From: an uncultured bacterium
GTDB lineage: Bacteria > Spirochaetota > Spirochaetia > Sphaerochaetales > Sphaerochaetaceae
NCBI GenBank assembly: GCA_905215015.1
Contig: CAJMOS010000110.1
Location: 1-10,096, forward strand
DNA: 10,096 nucleotides
Direction: 5' to 3'
Positions 5,937-10,096 of the stretch are shown piece after piece; position 1 is the first letter of the stretch; each line of letters begins with the position of its first letter. Position numbers and translations under genes: made by a program. The notes under the pieces were generated by a model. That model did not search any database. It worked only from the letters and a program-made list of their open reading frames with translations, and was not told where the DNA came from.

Positions 5937-6968
5937 ATGAGGAAACGACCAACCCTTTCGATGATTTCGGAAAAAGCGGGAATTTCGACTGCCGCCGTCA
6001 GCATGATCCTCAGCGGGAAGCAAGCCCACCGGTTCTCCCAAGAGTCAGTCGACCGGGTCTGGGAATGCGCGCGTGAAATCGGCTATGAGAACCGGAACGC
6101 CAAGCGCAACATCGTCCTTATCGTCTGCCCCTCGGTCATCAATTCCTACTACGCCACGTTGCTGCAAGGCATCGAGCTGAAGGCGCAAGAGGCGGGTTTC
6201 GGCACACTGATCTGCAACACCTATTGGGATTTGCGCAGGGAACGGGCGGTCGCCGACATCGTAGCCGACCCCCGTATCTGCGGGACGATTTTCGCCATGG
6301 CGCCCCAACAACCGGAAATCGCCGCCCAAATCGCCAAGAAACTGCCGCTGGTCGTGGTCGCGGACAAGGGCACGGCCCCAAAGCTGGACACCGTCGAGGT
6401 AAGCAATCTCGACGCAGGCAAGCTGATGGGACGCCACCTGCTTTCCCTAGGGCACACCCATATCGCGTATCTCTCCACCAGCCTGAACCGGCAACACTCC
6501 AGCAGGCTCCTCCGCCTGGAAGGGTTGCAATCTGTCTATGAAGGGAAAGGAGTCATCGAGCTGCTCACCAAGGATATCGACTCCACCAAAGAACTCTCCA
6601 CCGTCGAAATCGAGCATACCACAGGCATGCAACTGGCGCATGAGCTTTTGGACACCCACCCCGAGGTGACCGCAGTGGTAGCGGTCAACGACATGGTCGG
6701 ATATGGGGTGATCGACGGGCTGGCCCAAGCAGGCAGGCGCATCCCGCAGGACTACAGCGTCGCCGGTTTCGACAACATCTATCCCTCGCAGTTCCACGGA
6801 GTAGCCCTGACAACCGTGGACCACTACATCAACCTGCGCGGGCAATGCGCCTTCCAGTTGCTCAAACGGAAACTGGAAGGGGCATCAGACCTGGCTGTCA
6901 CCCACATGGAATTCCAGAACAAGCTGGTTGTCAGACAGACGACCGCAGCTCCAAGACCGCGCCTCTGA
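5937..6968 (+). CDS. LacI/GalR-family transcriptional repressor
   Basis: This 343-residue DNA-binding regulator has an N-terminal LacI helix-turn-helix (about residues 5-50, including MISEKAGISTAAVSMILSGK and RVWECAREIGY). A periplasmic-binding-protein-like effector domain follows, with typical segments AVVAVNDMVGYGVIDGLAQAG and IPQDYSVAGFDN. The start is taken as ATG at 5937; a TTG at 5922 would add five residues and overlaps one ATTGTT motif. Neither has a strong ribosome site. The gene is divergent from the ugp operon, so repression of that operon, with auto-repression, is the simplest role. The effector is unknown. Its last 38 bases overlap the end of the convergent yesL-like gene. Confidence 0.9.
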   Translation: MRKRPTLSMISEKAGISTAAVSMILSGKQAHRFSQESVDRVWECAREIGYENRNAKRNIVLIVCPSVINSYYATLLQGIELKAQEAGFGTLICNTYWDLRRERAVADIVADPRICGTIFAMAPQQPEIAAQIAKKLPLVVVADKGTAPKLDTVEVSNLDAGKLMGRHLLSLGHTHIAYLSTSLNRQHSSRLLRLEGLQSVYEGKGVIELLTKDIDSTKELSTVEIEHTTGMQLAHELLDTHPEVTAVVAVNDMVGYGVIDGLAQAGRRIPQDYSVAGFDNIYPSQFHGVALTTVDHYINLRGQCAFQLLKRKLEGASDLAVTHMEFQNKLVVRQTTAAPRPRL

Positions 6969-7554
6969 GCACCATCGACTGCAAAAACAGGGAGAGCGCG
7001 AACCAGACGAAGAAAAGGATCGGCAACCACCAGGTCGCCAGCACCGTTCCGGCCAGCAAGGCGATGGCAAGCAACGTCCGCACTGGATATCTGGCGGCCA
7101 TCGCCAGCGCGTCCCGCACCGCTTTCCCTACCCCGATGCGGAAGGAAGCAAGCAAGGCATATGCCCAGACCACTTCGCAAGCAAAAAGGAAGACCAGGCA
7201 GAGCGCAAGGCTGTACAGCGGAAGCCGGACAAAAAGGGGGACTGCGATCCGCCCCACCGCGTACAAATTCGCATAGAGGATTCCTCCGGCCAGAATGGTC
7301 GCAAGCCAAAGAATGGTGGCAGGAAGAAAGGACCGGGCGAATTCCCGGAAAAACGACCGGATCGCGTAGCCCTCCGTGTCATCCGCCTGTTTCAGGGTAT
7401 AGGAAAGCAAGCTGACAGTCGCCGCGCCACAGGTAAGGACGGGAAGCGAGCAGACCAGCCAGAGGATGGCAAGCACGCAGACATCAAAGATCTTGCCCCA
7501 AAAAGCCCAGAAACTGTTCTCCGGGTCGAACATACCCTGCCAGTCCATCGCCAT
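6931..7554 (-). CDS. yesL: YesL-family (DUF624) integral membrane protein
   Basis: The 207-residue protein has the usual length of YesL and about five hydrophobic segments (roughly 22-46, 76-98, 107-135, 160-177 and 178-196). The family pattern is clear at the start: a short amphipathic head with FWAFWGKIFDV, then ILWLVCSLPVLTCGAATVSLLSY, then EGYAIRSFFREFARSF. YesL genes are often next to CUT1 sugar transporters, but no biochemical role is established. Start choice is uncertain: GGGGGAG lies 3 nt before ATG 7554 and 9 nt before ATG 7548. It ends inside the repressor gene and starts 30 bp from a divergent gene of unknown function. Function beyond membrane location is not assignable. Confidence 0.85.
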   Translation of the reverse strand: MAMDWQGMFDPENSFWAFWGKIFDVCVLAILWLVCSLPVLTCGAATVSLLSYTLKQADDTEGYAIRSFFREFARSFLPATILWLATILAGGILYANLYAVGRIAVPLFVRLPLYSLALCLVFLFACEVVWAYALLASFRIGVGKAVRDALAMAARYPVRTLLAIALLAGTVLATWWLPILFFVWFALSLFLQSMVLRGAVLELRSSV

Positions 7555-7565
7555 TCTCTCCCCCT

Positions 7566-7584
7566 TTGCCGTATACTAGCGCTT
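7566..7584. promoter_or_regulatory. Short divergent start region with shared -10-like core
   Basis: Only 30 bp (7555-7584) separate two divergent start codons. The palindromic core GTATAC (7571-7576) gives TATACT (7572-7577) on the plus strand and TAGTAT (7573-7578) on the minus strand, each a fair -10 box. A plus-strand start about 7 nt after TATACT would fall on or next to the ATG at 7585, giving a leaderless message. No good -35 box was found for either direction. Confidence 0.3.
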
Positions 7585-8133
7585 ATGAGGAAACTCGGAA
7601 AACTCCTACTCTTGTTGCTCGTATTGATCCTGGCTGCCGACGCCATCTGGCAGGTGTCCCACCCGGTCTTCCTGCAAGGCTTTTTCACCAACGACGACTA
7701 CAACCTTTTCCCTGCCGACACCATCGAGAAGGAGTATTCCCGCCTGGTCCGCAAGCGTGTCAACTTCGAGGACAGCCTCTACATCGTCTTTGGTTCCTCG
7801 GACCAGCTGGTGACCGCCTCGACCAGCAAGATCATGGCCTACATAGCGGCCAAGGAGCTGGACTTCATCGTCTCGACCAAAGAGGTGCTGGAGCACTACG
7901 AGACCGGCCTTTCCCTAGTGGACCTCCAGACGCTCGTGCCGGAACTTTCCCCCTACTTCATCTACCGGAAACAAAGCGACGGCACCCAAAAGGCCGTGGC
8001 CTTGGAGATGGGCCGGAGCCGGTTCGTCCAAGGCCTGCATCCCGAAAAACCCTATTACCTCTTCATCCCCCGCAACTCGATCCGCACCGAGGCGACCAGG
8101 GATTTCATCAGGTGGGCGTTTCAGGAAAGGTAG
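7585..8133 (+). CDS. Conserved-looking protein of unknown function, membrane-anchored or secreted
   Basis: The 182-residue product is not recognised. Residues 1-20 are a positively charged head followed by a leucine-rich hydrophobic core, a signal peptide or single membrane anchor. The remaining 160 residues are soluble, acidic and free of cysteine. The segment SKIMAYIAAKELDFIVSTKEVLEHYETG..LQTLVPEL resembles stretches of solute-binding-protein folds, but too weakly for a claim. The codon use matches neighbouring genes, and the GC-rich frame holds no stop, so it looks real. There is no ribosome site before ATG 7585, and the long open frame upstream is the antisense of yesL. It is divergent from yesL, which may indicate a shared job at the membrane. 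Its last 13 bases overlap the convergent phosphatase gene. Confidence 0.7.
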   Translation: MRKLGKLLLLLLVLILAADAIWQVSHPVFLQGFFTNDDYNLFPADTIEKEYSRLVRKRVNFEDSLYIVFGSSDQLVTASTSKIMAYIAAKELDFIVSTKEVLEHYETGLSLVDLQTLVPELSPYFIYRKQSDGTQKAVALEMGRSRFVQGLHPEKPYYLFIPRNSIRTEATRDFIRWAFQER

Positions 8134-8924
8134 CCGGCGATTTCCCCCAAGTCCTGGAAGATGCCATCGGGTTTTGTCGCGCTCTCGGCCACCGTCTGCA
8201 TCGTCGCCTCGCCAGAAAGGACAAGGAGTCCGATGGCCCCGTTGTCCACCCCGGTCGCCACATCGGTATAGATGCGGTCCCCGACAAAGGCGATTTCCTC
8301 GCGCTTCCACCCCGTCCTGCGGACCACCATGTCGACCGTCTCGCGGTGCGGTTTCCCGGTCACCCGTGGGTGGGTCCCTCCTCCGACGGACGTGTCGATC
8401 AGGGCGCAGAAGGAGCCCACATCGGGAATGAAGCCTCCCTCGACCGGACAGTTGATATCCAGATGGGTGGCAAGGTAGACGGCGCCGTGGCGGATGAAAT
8501 CGCAGGCCTTGACCAGTTTCTGGTAGGTCAAGGTCTGGTCGAATCCCACCACCACGACCTCGGCATCGTCCTCCACCAGGCGGATGTCCGCCTCGCGGAA
8601 ACTTTCCTCCAAGGCAGGGGTCCCTAGCAGATAGACCCTCGCGCCAGGATAGTTCGCGTGCAGGAACTCGATCATCACGTCCCCGCTGGTCATGATCTGG
8701 CGGGGTGTGATGGAACAGCCCATGCCTGCGAGCCGGTCGATGTAGACCTTCGGGCTGCGGGAGGAGTTGTTGGTGAAGAAGATGAAGTCACGCCCCGTCT
8801 CCTCCACCTTCCGCAGGAACCCCATGCTCCCGGGCAGGAGCCGGTCCCCAAGGTAGAAGGTACCGTCCATATCGAGGACGAAATGACGGCACCTGGCGAT
8901 GAGGGACTTCTTATCTTGCCGCAT
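8121..8924 (-). CDS. HAD-superfamily phosphatase, subfamily IIA (NagD/AraL-like)
   Basis: The 267-residue protein has all four HAD motifs: DMDGT (18-22, nucleophile and acid-base aspartates), TNNSS (51-55), GKPH (190-193, the lysine) and GDRIYTD (215-221). The IIA cap lies between motifs II and III and contains INCPVEGGFIPDVGS (157-171), as in NagD and p-nitrophenylphosphatase-like enzymes. Members dephosphorylate small molecules such as nucleotides, sugar phosphates, phosphoglycolate or glycerol phosphate. With the oxidoreductase and DUF1667 genes upstream, a glycerol-phosphate or triose-phosphate side role is plausible but not shown. The start at 8924 has AAGGAA 5 nt upstream and overlaps the DUF1667 gene by 14 nt, so translation is probably coupled. 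Confidence 0.9.
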   Translation of the reverse strand: MRQDKKSLIARCRHFVLDMDGTFYLGDRLLPGSMGFLRKVEETGRDFIFFTNNSSRSPKVYIDRLAGMGCSITPRQIMTSGDVMIEFLHANYPGARVYLLGTPALEESFREADIRLVEDDAEVVVVGFDQTLTYQKLVKACDFIRHGAVYLATHLDINCPVEGGFIPDVGSFCALIDTSVGGGTHPRVTGKPHRETVDMVVRRTGWKREEIAFVGDRIYTDVATGVDNGAIGLLVLSGEATMQTVAESATKPDGIFQDLGEIAGYLS

Positions 8925-9285
8925 GGACGTTCCTTGTCGCGACCACGTCTACTCCTGTCCCGCAGATATCGTGGATCAGGACGTCGCCGATCTTCAGCGG
9001 CGCCTTCGCGCTTGCCTTGTGGATCTCCTGCATGATTTCGAATATCATCGACTTGGGAATATCGTGCTGCGTCTTGCAGGAAACACGCACGGCATCGCCT
9101 CCGGTGACCGGAATCGAGCTGGTGACGATACGGGTCGGATTGGTCACCTCCTTGCGGGCATAGATGTCGCCCGTCTTGCAGGAGTTACCCGTGACGGAGA
9201 CGACTTGTTTCTTCTCGTCGTCAAATTCCACCGTGATCTGGCAGCCGAGCGGGCAGCCGATGCAGGTCAATTCTTTCGTAATCAT
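8911..9285 (-). CDS. DUF1667 protein with four-cysteine iron-sulfur-type motif
   Basis: This 124-residue protein belongs to the DUF1667 family. The N-terminus holds CIGCPLGC (Cys8, 11, 15) and Cys36 in GNSCKTGD, a CxxCxxxC-x20-C spacing like the [4Fe-4S] site at the head of molybdopterin oxidoreductases; no molybdopterin domain follows. The family is found almost always beside a GlpA/GlpO-type flavoprotein and an FAD/NAD oxidoreductase, and probably serves as an electron-transfer subunit. The start is ATG at 9285, with GAGGAGA 7 nt upstream, 2 nt after the oxidoreductase stop. A longer open frame to 9414 lies inside the upstream gene and is not used. Confidence 0.87.
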   Translation of the reverse strand: MITKELTCIGCPLGCQITVEFDDEKKQVVSVTGNSCKTGDIYARKEVTNPTRIVTSSIPVTGGDAVRVSCKTQHDIPKSMIFEIMQEIHKASAKAPLKIGDVLIHDICGTGVDVVATRNVHAAR

Positions 9286-9287
9286 CT

Positions 9288-10096
9288 TCAGTTCTCCTCG
9301 GTCTTGACCGTGATGGTCTTGATCCCTTCGTGTCCGACAAAGCTCTTTTTGGTCAGCAACACCTGCTGCATCTCTCCAGGAGCCATCACCTTCTTCTTCA
9401 GACGGGTCACGCACTGGTCGTCGTAATAGACGCAGACCGAGCGACCCTGGAACACTCCGGTGACGCGGAAGCGGACCGTGACCATGTCGGCCATGGTGGC
9501 GATGTCGATGGTCTGGGGAACAGTGTAGCGGACGCCGTCCTGGGCTACCAGCGGAATCTCGTGCTTGGGCTTGGCGCCGTTTTGCACATACAGCGCCGCG
9601 TTCTTGCCGGCCAGCGTCGCCTCCTCGGAGACATAGTCGACCAGATCATGGACATGCAGCACGTTTCCACAGGCAAAAATGCCCTCTTGGCTCGTTTCCA
9701 GCGTGTCGTCGACGACCGGACCATTGGTCACCGGGCTGATCGAGACGCCAGCGGCGCGGGAAAGTTCGTTCTCCGGCAGCAATCCGACGGAAAGGAGCAA
9801 GGTGTCGCACTCGTAGTGCTCCTCGGTTCCCTTGACCGGCTTGTGGTCCGGACCGACCTCGGCGATCGTGATGCCGGTCACCCGCTCCTTGCCCTCGATG
9901 TCGACCACGGTATGGCTCAGTTTCAAAGGAATGCCATAGTCGTTCAGGCACTGGACGATGTTGCGCTTCAAGCCACCGGAATAGGGCATCAACTCGGCGA
10001 CCACTTCGACCTTGGCGCCTTCCAGCGTCATGCGGCGGGCCATGATCAGGCCGATGTCTCCGCTTCCGAGGATGACCACCTTGCTGCCGACCTTAT
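9288..10096 (-). CDS. FAD/NAD(P)-dependent oxidoreductase, C-terminal part (runs off right edge)
   Basis: Only the last 268 residues are in the window; the frame continues past 10096. The visible part starts at the NAD-binding Rossmann motif (KVVILGSGDIG, GxGxxG), continues through CDTLLLSVGLLPENEL, and includes the second FAD motif TSQEGIFACGNVLHVHDLVDYVSEEA, followed by a C-terminal extension of about 90 residues. This is the pyridine nucleotide-disulfide oxidoreductase fold, of the type that sits between a GlpA/GlpO-like glycerol-3-phosphate dehydrogenase and a DUF1667 gene. It probably passes electrons between NAD(H) and that complex. Valine codon GTG at 10079 is internal and is not the start. 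The redox cysteines, if any, would lie outside the window. Confidence 0.88.
   Translation of the reverse strand, partial: KVGSKVVILGSGDIGLIMARRMTLEGAKVEVVAELMPYSGGLKRNIVQCLNDYGIPLKLSHTVVDIEGKERVTGITIAEVGPDHKPVKGTEEHYECDTLLLSVGLLPENELSRAAGVSISPVTNGPVVDDTLETSQEGIFACGNVLHVHDLVDYVSEEATLAGKNAALYVQNGAKPKHEIPLVAQDGVRYTVPQTIDIATMADMVTVRFRVTGVFQGRSVCVYYDDQCVTRLKKKVMAPGEMQQVLLTKKSFVGHEGIKTITVKTEEN

Noticed and set aside
6928..7584. N-terminal extension of the unknown protein to 6928
   Set aside because: The extension is the antisense of yesL and of low-complexity charged composition. The signal-like segment begins at ATG 7585.
7566..8627. 353-codon plus-strand open frame
   Set aside because: Runs out of frame through the unknown gene and antisense to the HAD gene; proline- and arginine-rich shadow without motifs.
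9286..9414. Upstream start of the DUF1667 gene at 9414
   Set aside because: The added residues are out-of-frame translation of the oxidoreductase gene; ATG 9285 has a strong ribosome site and gives the normal family length.
1..10096. CRISPR arrays, insertion sequences, tRNA genes, phage or toxin-antitoxin genes
   Set aside because: No spaced direct repeats, transposase or integrase motifs, tRNA cloverleaf or mobile-element ends were seen. The window looks like ordinary metabolic chromosome.

Overview
The window looks like chromosomal DNA of a GC-rich anaerobic bacterium, most likely a spirochaete of the Sphaerochaeta type. This is inferred mainly from the solute-binding protein, whose signal peptide ends in LFA-QGGKEAA with no lipobox cysteine (a style common in that group), and from the gene mix: a CUT1 transporter without its own ATPase, GlpP, DUF1667 and YesL. 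No search could be run, so the lineage is tentative.

Left part (1-5771, minus strand): one tightly packed operon for uptake and use of glycerol-3-phosphate or glycerophosphodiesters. In transcription order it holds a UgpB-like binding protein, UgpA- and UgpE-like permeases, a cytoplasmic glycerophosphodiester phosphodiesterase (UgpQ/GlpQ type), an exported metallo-beta-lactamase-fold hydrolase and a GlpP-family regulator. Several junctions overlap or nearly touch. A strong 11-bp hairpin separates the binding-protein gene from the permease genes. Directly after glpP, positions 1-287 hold no gene. On the minus strand they hold an A/T-tract plus a perfect TTGACA box, a boxB-like hairpin, a boxA-like element and two further hairpins. 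This looks like the promoter and leader of a ribosomal RNA (or other stable RNA) operon that begins beyond the left edge.

Middle part (5772-8133): an AT-rich intergenic region carries the ugp promoter and repeated ATTGTT motifs. It separates the ugp operon from a divergent LacI-family repressor gene, which probably controls the transporter. The repressor gene converges on, and overlaps, a yesL-family (DUF624) membrane protein gene. The yesL gene is divergent, across only 30 bp, from a gene for an unknown 182-residue membrane-anchored or exported protein.

Right part (8121-10096, minus strand): a second operon enters from the right edge with the C-terminal part of an FAD/NAD-dependent oxidoreductase, a four-cysteine DUF1667 protein and a HAD-IIA (NagD/AraL-like) phosphatase. 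The oxidoreductase-DUF1667 pair usually accompanies a GlpA/GlpO-type glycerol-3-phosphate dehydrogenase, which is expected just outside the window.

Together the genes suggest a locus for scavenging phospholipid or teichoic-acid breakdown products. The exported hydrolase may release substrate, the ABC importer brings it in, the phosphodiesterase frees glycerol-3-phosphate, and the right-hand operon oxidises or dephosphorylates it. GlpP and the LacI-type protein would regulate it.
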